From positions 9,090,321-9,154,320 of the forward strand of contig CM063109.1 of NCBI GenBank assembly GCA_031841125.1: 64,000 bases of DNA, given 5' to 3'. Origin of the DNA: Acanthococcus lagerstroemiae (lineage: Eukaryota; Arthropoda; Insecta; Hemiptera; Eriococcidae). Below, one piece after another: positions 62,401 through 63,218 of this stretch (the stretch's first letter is position 1; every line of letters begins with the position of its first letter). Under the pieces are notes generated by a model that made no database searches, was not told the DNA's origin, and saw nothing but the letters and a program-made list of their open reading frames with translations. The position numbers were made by a program, and so were the translations under genes.

Positions 62401-63218
62401 CGACGATCTTATGATCCTGATTTCAGTTTGGCCAACCGCGAATTCTAGCCCGCAAAGATTTAAATATTGTGCGTGTCTTTGTGTAGGGGTAAAGGAGATT
62501 ATTTCAGACTTGGACATGGATCGGACGAGCACGTGAGACGACCCAGAAAGGTGTCTGCCTTACAAGCGAACAAAATTGTTAGCATTTCCACCGGTATGAA
62601 ACAGACTTTTTTTACCTACGTTACTCTGTTATTCACCAGTACGTGAGCGCGATTGCTCATACATCGAACTGTGCCTAGGTTCGCTTCACGTTATTGTGTG
62701 TAGCAACGAGGGAGAAGTATTCGCATGGGGTGATAACGACGAAGGCCAGCTTGGTGACGGTACTGTAATGGCAGTTCCGAGACCTCGTGCAATTCCGGCT
62801 CTTCAGGTGCGTTTTTGTTTATTTATTTATTAATCTATTCATACGGTTAGCTTACGCATTTATCGTTTCTTCGTTCTTCTGTACGCCCGTTTGTCGCATA
62901 TCTGTCGCTAAATCGAATTTTTCGATACTTTAGGACAAAAATATTACGCTAGTTGTTTGTGGCTCAGCGCATACTTTCGCCAAGAGTTCAGATAAACCGA
63001 TCACCCGAGGTAATAATATGCCGGAGCACATCCCTCTCGAATATGACTTGTTACGGGAATTTCCGATACCGCTGCTGCGAAACAGATTGGTACTGTTACA
63101 TTATTTCTCCGATTTGTTGTCGCCGATTGTAAGCATGTTACCTCTGGAAGGTGATATCAGTCTGGATAAGCTAAGGGGCCTTCTCGTGTATTCGGCGAAG
63201 GAAAGTGTGTTTCGCAAA
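75..63218 (+). CDS. HERC2: HERC2 orthologue, giant HECT/RLD E3 ubiquitin ligase (57 internal exons; partial at both ends)
   Basis: HERC2 is a very large E3 ubiquitin ligase (about 4,800 residues in human) acting in DNA-damage signalling, centrosome and protein-turnover pathways; that role is family knowledge. Here 57 exons join into 3,414 codons without a stop or frameshift, about 70% of the usual protein. Order matches HERC2: cyt-b5-like, MIB/HERC2, UBA, CPH, ZZ, DOC, RLD2, RLD3, pre-HECT linker. RLD1 and the start codon lie upstream; the catalytic HECT domain lies downstream. Assignment rests on many conserved stretches, for example [14 protein letters not shown] (RLD2), [13 protein letters not shown] (RLD3) and VRCCRSYEE (CPH). 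Exons average 180 nt; introns range from about 60 bp to 5.6 kb. Phases agree at all junctions, including 0-0 at exons 13/14 and 2-1 at 14/15. Exon boundaries are my own GT/AG calls without transcript data. Confidence 0.96.
1640..2215 (-). pseudogene. Mariner-type transposase relic
   Basis: Minus-strand reading 1916-1671 contains [19 protein letters not shown], then [15 protein letters not shown] and FFFVPPG. This matches the mariner catalytic core, in which the HHEFVP.GQTVN stretch is followed by a catalytic Asp and a C-terminal DFFLFP-like stretch. Homologous sequence continues towards 2215 but is broken by stops. The second catalytic residue lies in a mutated HPDD context. No intact ORF, and clear TIRs were not found. 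It lies antisense inside HERC2 intron 3. Confidence 0.75.
4139..4580. repeat. Imperfect AGCTTTC/GGCTTT-rich satellite
   Basis: Repeated short units such as CAGCTTTCAGCTTTCGGC occur in two clusters (4139-4330 and about 4460-4580), separated by unrelated sequence. The same motif appears in the opposite orientation at 55820-56110, and a related CTTCCAGCTTCC form at 63790-63960. Confidence 0.75.
6195..6874 (+). CDS. HERC2: HERC2 exons 4-5, helical segment before the cyt-b5-like domain
   Basis: Exons 6195-6610 and 6692-6874. Exon 4 is the longest in the window (416 nt); it starts at ttttcag/g with [14 protein letters not shown] and ends at ttcg/gtaagtg. Exon 5 carries [19 protein letters not shown] and ends in [14 protein letters not shown] at actg/gtaaac; this acidic stretch followed by WPGV is a conserved HERC2 feature. 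The open frame runs past the donor to 6966, but exon 6 restores the expected protein, so the shorter exon is preferred. Expected role is structural; no active-site residues are known here. Confidence 0.92.
6967..7334 (+). CDS. HERC2: HERC2 exons 6-7, cytochrome-b5-like domain
   Basis: Exons 6967-7099 and 7184-7334, residues about 346-440 of the window-encoded protein. The stretch [20 protein letters not shown] followed by [14 protein letters not shown] matches the start of the HERC2 cyt-b5-like fold (human HERC2 about 1207-1283). The HPGG haem-ligand motif of true cytochrome b5 is absent, as expected for the non-haem HERC2 domain. Exon 7 ends in [15 protein letters not shown] at ctgcag/gtatga in phase 0 and continues directly into exon 8. 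Confidence 0.93.
7439..7577. repeat. Short palindromic MITE-like element
   Basis: TCTGGTCCAGTTAAGAAACA near 7439 is repeated inverted as TGTTTCTTAACTGGACCAGA ending about 7576. The arms are about 20 bp around a loop of about 95 bp. No ORF. Likely a small non-autonomous inverted-repeat element. Confidence 0.75.
7992..8072 (+). mobile_element. Truncated tRNA-derived SINE (family A head)
   Basis: GGTCTGGTTGGCCGAGTGG resembles an A box, and GGGCTCAAGCCC about 30 bp later a B box; CTACATTTC follows. The same head is in the longer copies at 20452-20640 (plus) and 12915-13102 (minus). The acceptor stem does not close and the tail is SINE-like, so this is not a tRNA gene. Confidence 0.75.
8474..9430 (+). 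CDS. HERC2: HERC2 exons 8-10, helical region after the cyt-b5-like domain
   Basis: Exons 8474-8770, 9047-9212 and 9295-9430. Exon 8 contains [20 protein letters not shown] and an acidic EEKDEARS stretch, both matching human HERC2 about 1290-1370. Exon 9 carries [20 protein letters not shown]. Exon 10 carries KMKQ-rich helix text ending [11 protein letters not shown] at ttaag/gtaccac. Phases 0, 1 and 2 match their neighbours. Exons 3 and 10 share the same 11 bases across their donors (attaaggtacc), probably by chance because both encode leucine-arginine. Confidence 0.93.
9431..10977. other. HERC2 intron 10 with deleted mariner and an inverted-repeat element
   Basis: Contents: a mariner relic on the minus strand (9452-10314), then a degenerate inverted repeat between about 10366-10500 and 10680-10860. 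That repeat includes AGGCGGCGTAAC near 10371 against GTTACGCCGCCTA near 10843, and AAGGTGATCA against TGATCACCTTTT. The last 100 bp before exon 11 are plain intron. Confidence 0.75.
9452..10314 (-). pseudogene. Internally deleted mariner element
   Basis: The minus strand from 10057 reads [19 protein letters not shown] then a [11 protein letters not shown] stretch, the N-terminal helix-turn-helix and linker of mariner transposases. It then passes directly, with a frameshift, into [14 protein letters not shown] core sequence near 9890. A C-terminal piece with [20 protein letters not shown] follows at about 9600-9530. The first catalytic Asp region is missing. Degenerate ends CTACACAGTATGGCA at 9452-9466 and its inverse at 10296-10314 bracket it. 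Confidence 0.75.
10978..11635 (+). CDS. HERC2: HERC2 exons 11-13
   Basis: Exons 10978-11143, 11240-11336 and 11544-11635. Exon 11 carries [19 protein letters not shown] and a basic [16 protein letters not shown] stretch, corresponding to the FLFNELRPA region of human HERC2 and the lysine/arginine-rich stretch after it. Exon 12 is a short low-similarity acidic/serine linker. Exon 13 carries [13 protein letters not shown], the counterpart of the human DVEKMRKCLLKQ segment. Phases are 0, 1 and 0. The segment is shorter than in vertebrates because the linker is compact. Confidence 0.9.
12915..13102 (-). mobile_element. tRNA-derived SINE (family A), minus strand
   Basis: Read on the minus strand it begins CTCGGAATCCGGAGGTTCCG, then a GGGTTCGAGCCC B box and CTACATTTCGACCTAGG. 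The body (GGCAAAAAGAGAAGAGGG...) matches the copy at 20452-20640 almost position by position. The A-box half is truncated. It lies inside the transposon of intron 13, just upstream of the transposase remains. Confidence 0.85.
13141..14005 (+). pseudogene. Tc1/mariner (IS630-type) transposase pseudogene
   Basis: Homology runs through several frames. An N-terminal helix-turn-helix part lies at 13141-13500, including [17 protein letters not shown]. The core [13 protein letters not shown] at about 13525-13560 carries a catalytic Asp. The C-terminal part [17 protein letters not shown] continues to [12 protein letters not shown] and [14 protein letters not shown], the position of the third acidic residue. 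Stops and frame changes break it in at least four places, so it cannot encode an active enzyme. It sits centrally between the long TIRs, as expected. Confidence 0.85.
14801..15428 (+). CDS. HERC2: HERC2 exons 14-16
   Basis: Exons 14801-14931, 15038-15229 and 15316-15428. Exon 14 begins after caaacag at 14800; it reads [20 protein letters not shown] then [13 protein letters not shown], aligning without gaps to human QLERAEVRLEGIDTILKL and SVQYAMFCGW. A second acceptor at 14814 gives a different frame that hits a stop at 14887 and mismatches exon 15, so it is rejected. Exon 15 contains [20 protein letters not shown], matching the human VDLIPPFNRMLLEVTF region. Exon 16 carries [15 protein letters not shown]. 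Phases are 2, 2 and 1. Confidence 0.9.
15965..17340 (-). mobile_element. Degraded RTE-type LINE, reverse transcriptase and C-terminus
   Basis: On the minus strand the order is RT motif B as [12 protein letters not shown] (about 16880; stop within), RT motif C as [20 protein letters not shown] (about 16790-16735), and then a C-terminal stretch with [20 protein letters not shown] (about 16250) and [11 protein letters not shown] (about 16140). The element ends near 15965 in an AAATAAATTG-rich tail. Stops and frameshifts throughout mark it as dead. This C-terminal layout is typical of RTE-clade elements in arthropods. Confidence 0.85.
17356..18888. mobile_element. TIR element hosting a second TIR element with a satellite core
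   Basis: The outer ends ACAGGATGTCTACAGAGTCA (17356) and its degenerate inverse closing at about 18888 flank AAAAGTCAAGT-rich subrepeats on both sides. Between them an inner pair, CAGGGATGTACTGAT at 17699 and its inverse ATCGGTACGTCCCTG ending about 18834, encloses a dimeric satellite. The inner ends resemble the CAGAGCCGTACC ends at 41528-41701. No ORF supports an autonomous element. Confidence 0.6.
17800..18725. repeat. Dimeric satellite, higher-order period about 150-165 bp
   Basis: Two related half-units alternate. One contains GACTTGTTGGATTTTCCCAA and TTCCCAAGTGTCAAAGCAAG; the other contains TTGACTTATTGGATTTTTCA and TTCCCAAAGATCAAAG. The CCAAGTGTCAAAGCAAG half recurs near 17938, 18092, 18253, 18402 and 18567. 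Units are separated by variable poly-A tracts (up to about 20 A near 18112-18131). The two half-units are themselves similar, implying an older monomer of about 78 bp. Confidence 0.85.
19322..19590 (-). pseudogene. Relic of a multicopy arthropod ORF (SEEQGERFH family)
   Basis: The minus strand reads [20 protein letters not shown] (about 19590-19530) and then, with a frame change, [24 protein letters not shown]-like text and [12 protein letters not shown] (19500-19380), where a stop interrupts. I recognise this as an ORF repeated many times in hemipteran and other arthropod genomes; its function is not established as far as I know, and a transposon origin is likely but unproven. It is truncated and frameshifted here. 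Confidence 0.65.
19640..20400 (-). mobile_element. LINE endonuclease-domain fragment, minus strand
   Basis: The minus strand between about 20330 and 20130 reads [20 protein letters not shown], then after a frame change [20 protein letters not shown]. These match the APE-type endonuclease of non-LTR retrotransposons, where the ID[YH]VL segment follows the NTFF region. Sequence down to 19640 is AT-rich and only weakly consistent with the same element. Confidence 0.65.
20452..20640 (+). mobile_element. tRNA-derived SINE (family A), plus strand
   Basis: GGTCTGGTTGGCCGAGCGC (A-box like, with an internal deletion) and GGGTTCGAGCCC (B box) are followed by CTACATTTCGACCTACCTAG and a GC-rich body ending CGGGTTGAGAGTAAAATTAG. 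The 12915-13102 copy matches it in reverse. It lies 140 bp before HERC2 exon 17. Confidence 0.85.
20783..21310 (+). CDS. HERC2: HERC2 exons 17-18, MIB/HERC2 domain
   Basis: Exons 20783-20979 and 21118-21310, residues about 904-1033. A variable acidic/proline-rich linker leads into [16 protein letters not shown], then [20 protein letters not shown] and [15 protein letters not shown]. This is the MIB/HERC2 domain, also found in Mind bomb ligases (human HERC2 about 1859-1932). The conserved W.WGDQDG core is split exactly by the intron between Q and D. A serine/glutamate-rich tail follows the domain. Both junctions keep phase (0 and 1). The exon 18 donor, aaag/gttggt, is weak but required by the next exon. 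Confidence 0.95.
21311..22468. other. HERC2 intron 18, containing one hairpin/tRNA-like element
   Basis: A single family D element occupies about 21572-22190. The 260 bp before and after it show nothing recognisable apart from AT-rich intron; a short open stretch at 22387-22466 just upstream of exon 19 is read-through from the exon frame. Confidence 0.8.
21572..22190. mobile_element. Family D element: terminal hairpin, 38-bp TIR and tRNA-like middle
   Basis: A leader hairpin (CCAAGAGTCAAAAGTGAGT, then AAACTCACTTTTGGCTCTTG) is followed by TTTTATACTACTTGATCAGA. The element ends with the inverse, TCTGATCAAGTAGTATAAAA, about 550 bp later. In the middle is a tRNA-like stretch at about 21950-22035 (CATGGCCGAGTAGTTAGAGA, then GACGCGGGTTCAACTTCCCG). 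Four more copies form an array at 47337-50035. No ORF. Confidence 0.85.
22469..24276 (+). CDS. HERC2: HERC2 exons 19-24, armadillo-like helical region and conserved beta module
   Basis: Exons 22469-22632, 22710-22904, 22979-23123, 23419-23600, 23808-23931 and 24064-24276; junction phases 0, 0, 1, 0, 1 and 1. Exon 20 carries [20 protein letters not shown], the counterpart of human WCTLGFVRSIA. Exons 21-22 carry [22 protein letters not shown] and [14 protein letters not shown]. Exons 23-24 carry [17 protein letters not shown] and [20 protein letters not shown], a short module after the helices corresponding to human GGQVMHDEFGEG and its continuation. Four of the introns here are only 70-295 bp, unlike their neighbours. 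Confidence 0.93.
24415..24760 (-). mobile_element. LINE C-terminal fragment
   Basis: The minus strand reads [20 protein letters not shown] then, after a frameshift, [20 protein letters not shown] and [15 protein letters not shown]. This is the characteristic WAGH...RGRP..RW.D C-terminal region of many insect non-LTR elements. The fragment is 5'-truncated and ends in an A-rich tail near 24420. Confidence 0.8.
25117..26283. mobile_element. 1.17-kb foldback element with about 200-bp arms and an inner hairpin
   Basis: The left arm 25117-25310 (AGAAAGGAGACGCCCATTTT... through CACAACTGCAAATTCGATTT) is mirrored by 26085-26283 with few mismatches. Inside lies a second inverted pair, GTCCTTCCACGCCAAGAAGG near 25321 and its counterpart ending AGCGTGGAAGGATTATTGG near 25636. 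The remaining core has no recognisable coding sequence. Non-autonomous; superfamily not determined. Confidence 0.85.
26638..27950. repeat. GC-rich tandem repeat, unit about 420 bp
   Basis: The block is strongly purine-biased on the plus strand. CTGCGGGTTGCCTACCCT at 26642 is repeated in diverged form as TTGCGGATTGCGTACCCTG at 27064. Later landmarks keep the same spacing: GGACCAGGGGATCTTCGA at 26956 and GGACCAGGGGGTCTTCGAAG at 27319, and GGGATCAAGGCC at 27040 against GGGATTAAGGCC at 27404. A third, more diverged unit follows to about 27700. Several open frames on both strands are a by-product of the composition. Confidence 0.75.
26658..27539 (-). other. Proline/serine-rich open frame of 293 codons within the GC-rich repeat (doubtful)
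   Basis: This is the longest uninterrupted frame in the window that is not HERC2. It begins [16 protein letters not shown] and contains a run [15 protein letters not shown]. Composition is dominated by P, S, T, L and H, and similar text repeats with the DNA unit (for example EDPLVLRSG and EDPLVLQPG). There is no signal peptide, membrane segment or recognisable domain, and neighbouring frames are open too. I think it is a composition artefact, though an expressed repeat protein cannot be excluded. Confidence 0.2.
28090..28440 (-). mobile_element. LINE reverse-transcriptase N-terminal fragment
   Basis: The minus strand 28221-28070 reads [20 protein letters not shown] then [19 protein letters not shown] and DNYRS. 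This matches the segment of non-LTR reverse transcriptases just before the NYRPISL motif. Sequence upstream on the same strand, to about 28440, looks like more of the element but is shifted out of frame. The fragment runs straight into the GC-rich repeat, so its 3' part is lost. Confidence 0.75.
28913..29603 (+). CDS. HERC2: HERC2 exons 25-26, with UBA domain
   Basis: Exons 28913-29172 and 29256-29603, residues about 1375-1577. Exon 25 carries [20 protein letters not shown] and [20 protein letters not shown], matching human LRCQQLKLYILKAGRALLSHQ and ATQPSPVKAIF. Exon 26 carries [20 protein letters not shown] then [11 protein letters not shown], a clear ubiquitin-associated (UBA) fold with its MGF loop. 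The acidic stretch that follows UBA in human HERC2 is only partly present ([11 protein letters not shown]) before donor acg/gtaggt; a further small exon in the long intron cannot be excluded, but phases 0-0 do not require one. Confidence 0.94.
29890..31890. repeat. Inverted minisatellite: GGAATTTTATCGGAA / TCTCCGATAATTTTT units
   Basis: In 29900-30900 the units read like GGAATTTTATCGGAA with GGAAAAATCTCCGATAATTT. In 31000-31880 the same units appear reverse-complemented (AAATTCCTTAAAATTTATCG, AGATTTTTCCCGA). Unit length is about 45-75 bp and very variable. The two halves could form a very large imperfect stem. An unrelated insertion occupies about 30105-30425. Confidence 0.85.
30105..30425 (-). 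mobile_element. Retroposon insertion (SINE or LINE tail) within the minisatellite
   Basis: This segment has no minisatellite motifs. Read on the minus strand it ends in AAATAAATTGAAATTGAAA, a retroposon-like A-rich tail, preceded by CCTGATGGACTGTAGGGGAC. A part near 30290-30310 resembles the CTGTTGCGCCTCGG region of the SINE at 32418-32822. Target duplications are not clear. Confidence 0.5.
32418..32822 (-). mobile_element. tRNA-derived SINE (family B) with target duplication
   Basis: The minus strand starts GGTCGCCTCGGTGGCGTAGC (A-box region) and has CAAGTTCGAATACCG as B box about 45 bp later, then a 330-bp body. It is flanked by GACTGGTGATACTGTT (32402-32417) and GACCAGTGATACTGTT (about 32823-32838), a 16-bp duplication with two differences. 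It lies in the loop of the outer foldback element. Confidence 0.82.
33958..35327 (+). CDS. HERC2: HERC2 exons 27-29, CPH domain and ZZ zinc finger
   Basis: Exons 33958-34149, 34776-34956 and 35082-35327, residues about 1578-1783. Exon 27 has [20 protein letters not shown] and exon 28 [14 protein letters not shown]; together these are the CPH domain shared with CUL7 and PARC, a known p53-binding module. Then [20 protein letters not shown] and [20 protein letters not shown] form a second beta module. Exon 29 ends with a ZZ zinc finger whose ligands are visible: CGFC, CKVC, CENC and the paired histidines of CDHPHDF. The donor at ccag/gtaagt is canonical. Phases 0, 1 and 1. Confidence 0.96.
34150..34775. 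other. HERC2 intron 27, no recognisable features
   Basis: About 630 bp with a T/C-rich middle (34430-34490). I see no inverted repeats, retroposon tails or coding motifs. The acceptor tatag at 34775 serves exon 28. Confidence 0.7.
35443..37690 (+). CDS. HERC2: HERC2 exons 30-32, DOC/APC10-like domain
   Basis: Exons 35443-35639, 35852-36049 and 37538-37690, residues about 1784-1966. The core reads [20 protein letters not shown], then [20 protein letters not shown] and [20 protein letters not shown]. This is the DOC domain, the beta-jellyroll also found in APC10 and CUL7 (human HERC2 about 2759-2936). The WQS.GSQGKHWIR signature is intact and is split by the exon 30/31 intron at GK/HW. All junctions are phase 0 after the start of exon 30. 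Confidence 0.96.
36050..37537. other. HERC2 intron 31 with a degenerate foldback element
   Basis: An inverted repeat links about 36415-36482 (ATCAGTAGTAATTGGGTCGA, TGGAACACATGACAGACTAT) with 36795-36880 (GTCTGTCATGTGTTCTATGT, CGACCCAATTACTACTTATA). Its core carries AAAACTTGATGATATCC and CACAAGTTATACACTTACAT, related to the foldback core of intron 26. Near 36690-36735 a CATCGAAATGTGTTCTCAAA stretch resembles the MITE at 40317. 36960-37537 shows nothing I recognise. Confidence 0.7.
37782..45292 (+). CDS. HERC2: HERC2 exons 33-38, RLD2 (second RCC1-like propeller)
   Basis: Exons 37782-37997, 38247-38408, 38549-38779, 44408-44650, 44839-44994 and 45067-45292, residues about 1967-2377. Successive RCC1 blades are visible: [89 protein letters not shown] and [15 protein letters not shown]. 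The introns fall at equivalent places in the blades (before VF/VY/VW), typical of RLD genes. The propeller is a protein-binding platform in HERC2. The 5.6-kb intron between exons 35 and 36 is the only large one in this domain. Confidence 0.98.
39308..39872. mobile_element. AT-rich TIR element containing a stem-loop
   Basis: The ends TAGGGCTAGGAAAAATATGC (39308) and the inverse TTTTTCCTAGCCCTA (39858-39872). The interior repeats AGCATATTTTT-like strings. At 39555-39622 it has a strong stem: GTGTCACAAGAAAAGAGCCT against AGGCCTTTTTCTTGTGACAC. GTCATATGAGT and GTCATGAGT flank the ends and may be a diverged target duplication. hAT-like by eye only. Confidence 0.75.
40317..40571. mobile_element. 255-bp MITE with 25-bp terminal inverted repeats
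   Basis: GCTGTTAAGCGTAAGGGAAC (about 40319) is mirrored by GTTCCCTTACGCTTAACAGC (ending about 40568) with the next bases CAA/TTG also paired. No ORF. A related piece lies near 36690-36735. Confidence 0.85.
41291..41450. repeat. 160-bp imperfect palindrome
   Basis: AGAGCGCTATAGATACAAGT and CCAAAAGCGCCCATCGATGC on the left pair with GCATCGACGGACGCTTTTGG and ACTTGTGTATTCTAGCGCTT on the right, with a loop of about 25 bp around 41365. Several mismatches. Probably an old MITE. Confidence 0.75.
41528..41701. mobile_element. Small element with CCGTACC ends and G-run
   Basis: CAGAGCCGTACCCAGGATTT followed by a run of about 10 G, and a right end GTTGGTACGGCCCTG after CACCCCCTCCC, give an inverted-repeat element of about 175 bp. 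The same kind of ends (CAGGGATGTAC / GTACGTCCCTG) bracket the satellite in intron 16, and GAACGCCCCTG near 3622 looks like another end. Confidence 0.65.
42017..42804. pseudogene. Palindromic mariner: inverted duplication of a transposase 3' end
   Basis: The arms 42017-42382 and 42505-42804 are inverted copies, beginning GAGACTAAAATTCGTACGGC. Each encodes the same mariner C-terminus outward: the left arm on the minus strand reads [20 protein letters not shown] with [18 protein letters not shown]; the right arm on the plus strand reads [15 protein letters not shown]. The loop (about 42400-42465, plus strand) carries [18 protein letters not shown], the mariner block with the third catalytic Asp. 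No N-terminal half is present. Confidence 0.85.
45379..46350 (+). CDS. HERC2: HERC2 exons 39-42, linker between RLD2 and RLD3
   Basis: Exons 45379-45591, 45686-45825, 45961-46113 and 46188-46350, residues about 2378-2600. Exon 39 carries [20 protein letters not shown] and [13 protein letters not shown], very close to human LSLDGNLAKQQALSHILTAL. Exons 40-41 are a low-complexity Ser/Thr/Gly/Ala/acidic linker with little conservation. Exon 42 carries [20 protein letters not shown] then [16 protein letters not shown], matching human LDEFTSLLIADDTRVVVDLL. The linker includes a GGGEAPAPA stretch. Phases 1, 0, 0 and 1. Confidence 0.93.
46560..47035 (+). mobile_element. tRNA-derived SINE (family C)
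   Basis: CTGTGTGGCCGAGGGGTAAC (A box) and CGGATTTGAATCCCACC (B box, about 45 bp later) form a tRNA-like head. The body ends with AGAGAAGGAAAACCCTGAAC, GGGGAAAGCAGTGGCAAACT and ACCCCGACTAACCTGCTAAG, a conserved SINE-type domain I recognise from other arthropod repeats. The exact 3' end is uncertain. Confidence 0.7.
47337..50035. mobile_element. Tandem array of four family D elements
   Basis: Units at about 47337-47884, 47886-48380, 48836-49380 and 49381-50035. Each has the CCAAGAGTCAAAAGTGAGT-type leader hairpin (shortened in unit 2), TTTTATAC..TGATCAGAA inner ends, a tRNA-like stretch (GCTACATGGCCGAGTAATTA, then GCGGGTTCTATCCTCC) and the closing CATTGCCTTTCTGATCA. Units abut head to tail through AGTATATTAC. 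Unit 4 is closest to the intron 18 copy. A LINE tail separates units 2 and 3. Confidence 0.88.
48381..48835 (+). mobile_element. 5'-truncated LINE inserted in the family D array
   Basis: An open frame at 48403-48720 reads [19 protein letters not shown], then [14 protein letters not shown] and [16 protein letters not shown], the C-terminal WAGH...RGRP..RW.D block of insect non-LTR elements. It ends in a stop, a short 3' region and an AAATAAATAAAT tail. The insertion splits the AGTATA/TTACACACC junction between two family D units. Confidence 0.85.
50362..52068 (+). CDS. HERC2: HERC2 exons 43-48, region between the linker and RLD3
   Basis: Exons 50362-50538, 50643-50792, 50881-51114, 51379-51599, 51682-51837 and 51953-52068, residues about 2601-2951. 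Highly conserved text: [74 protein letters not shown] and [20 protein letters not shown]. These match the human segment leading to RLD3 (SGREWSDWSSELRIPGDELKW, NGWGWRFTVYPIM). No frameshift. Phases 1, 1, 1, 0, 0 and 2. Introns are 87-264 bp apart from the preceding 4-kb one. Confidence 0.96.
52161..63218 (+). CDS. HERC2: HERC2 exons 49-57, RLD3 and start of the pre-HECT linker
   Basis: Exons 52161-52372, 52463-52578, 57125-57231, 60910-61087, 61166-61315, 62104-62207, 62487-62593, 62679-62806 and 62934-63218, residues about 2952-3414. Blades: [85 protein letters not shown] and [15 protein letters not shown]. Exon 57 closes the propeller ([10 protein letters not shown]) and continues with [20 protein letters not shown], the conserved linker before HECT. 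The HECT domain and its catalytic Cys are downstream of 64000. Two introns here (50 and 51) are expanded by transposons. Confidence 0.97.
53606..54058. mobile_element. TIR element with CAGTGCTGCCAG ends
   Basis: Perfect 12-bp inverted ends, CAGTGCTGCCAG at 53606 and CTGGCAGCACTG ending 54058. The interior has no ORF. The end sequence resembles those of hAT-type elements, but I find no 8-bp target duplication, so classification is tentative. Confidence 0.6.
54092..55664. mobile_element. TIR element with AGTGTTGCCAAT ends
   Basis: AGTGTTGCCAAT at 54092 and ATTGGCAACACT ending 55664 are perfect 12-bp inverted ends. Subterminal TTAGCATAATTATGCC on the left has loose counterparts (GGCATAATCGAGC, CTAGCATAA) on the right. 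The middle is AT-rich without a transposase. Confidence 0.6.
55820..56110. repeat. GAAAGC-rich satellite, inverse of the 4139-4580 repeat
   Basis: Units such as GAAGCTGAAAGC, AAAGTTGAAAGC and GAAAGCTAAAAGCTAAAAGC recur through this stretch. It is the reverse-complement flavour of the AGCTTTCAGC satellite in intron 3. Confidence 0.7.
58107..58550. mobile_element. 444-bp MITE with perfect 26-bp TIRs, inside the LINE
   Basis: ATTTTAATCGAAGATGAACG (then GAAAAC) at 58107-58132 is exactly mirrored at 58525-58550. The interior also holds an inverted pair, GGCGGTAGGTAATATTTAAT near 58214 and GAAATTACCTACCGC ending about 58274. No ORF. Confidence 0.9.
58557..58658. mobile_element. 102-bp palindromic MITE
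   Basis: ACGTTGGAGCATCGGAAAGT at 58557 is mirrored by ACTTTCCTCTGCTCCAACGT ending 58658, with further pairing (GCGGTTCCC / GGGAATCGC). It lies a few bases downstream of the 58107-58550 element. Confidence 0.85.
60034..60263. mobile_element. 230-bp palindromic MITE with 7-bp target duplication
   Basis: The arms are about 100 bp and almost identical: AAGGGTAAAGAATCAAAACT on the left, and the right arm closes TTTTGATTCTTTACCCC. TCAAATG occurs at 60027-60033 and again at 60264-60270. Removing the element and one TCAAATG rejoins LINE sequence, so it inserted into the LINE. High arm identity suggests a recent event. Confidence 0.92.
61316..62103. other. HERC2 intron 53, mostly a LINE fragment
   Basis: About 790 bp; 61390-62025 is an antisense LINE with a large internal deletion. 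The flanks are plain intron. Confidence 0.8.
61390..62025 (-). mobile_element. RTE-like LINE with internal deletion, minus strand
   Basis: At 62007-61714 the minus strand reads [20 protein letters not shown] then [16 protein letters not shown], the APE endonuclease GD[FW]N.. block. At about 61620-61540 it reads [19 protein letters not shown], the LINE C-terminal RGRP..RW.DE block. The reverse transcriptase between them is missing. Decayed. Confidence 0.85.
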
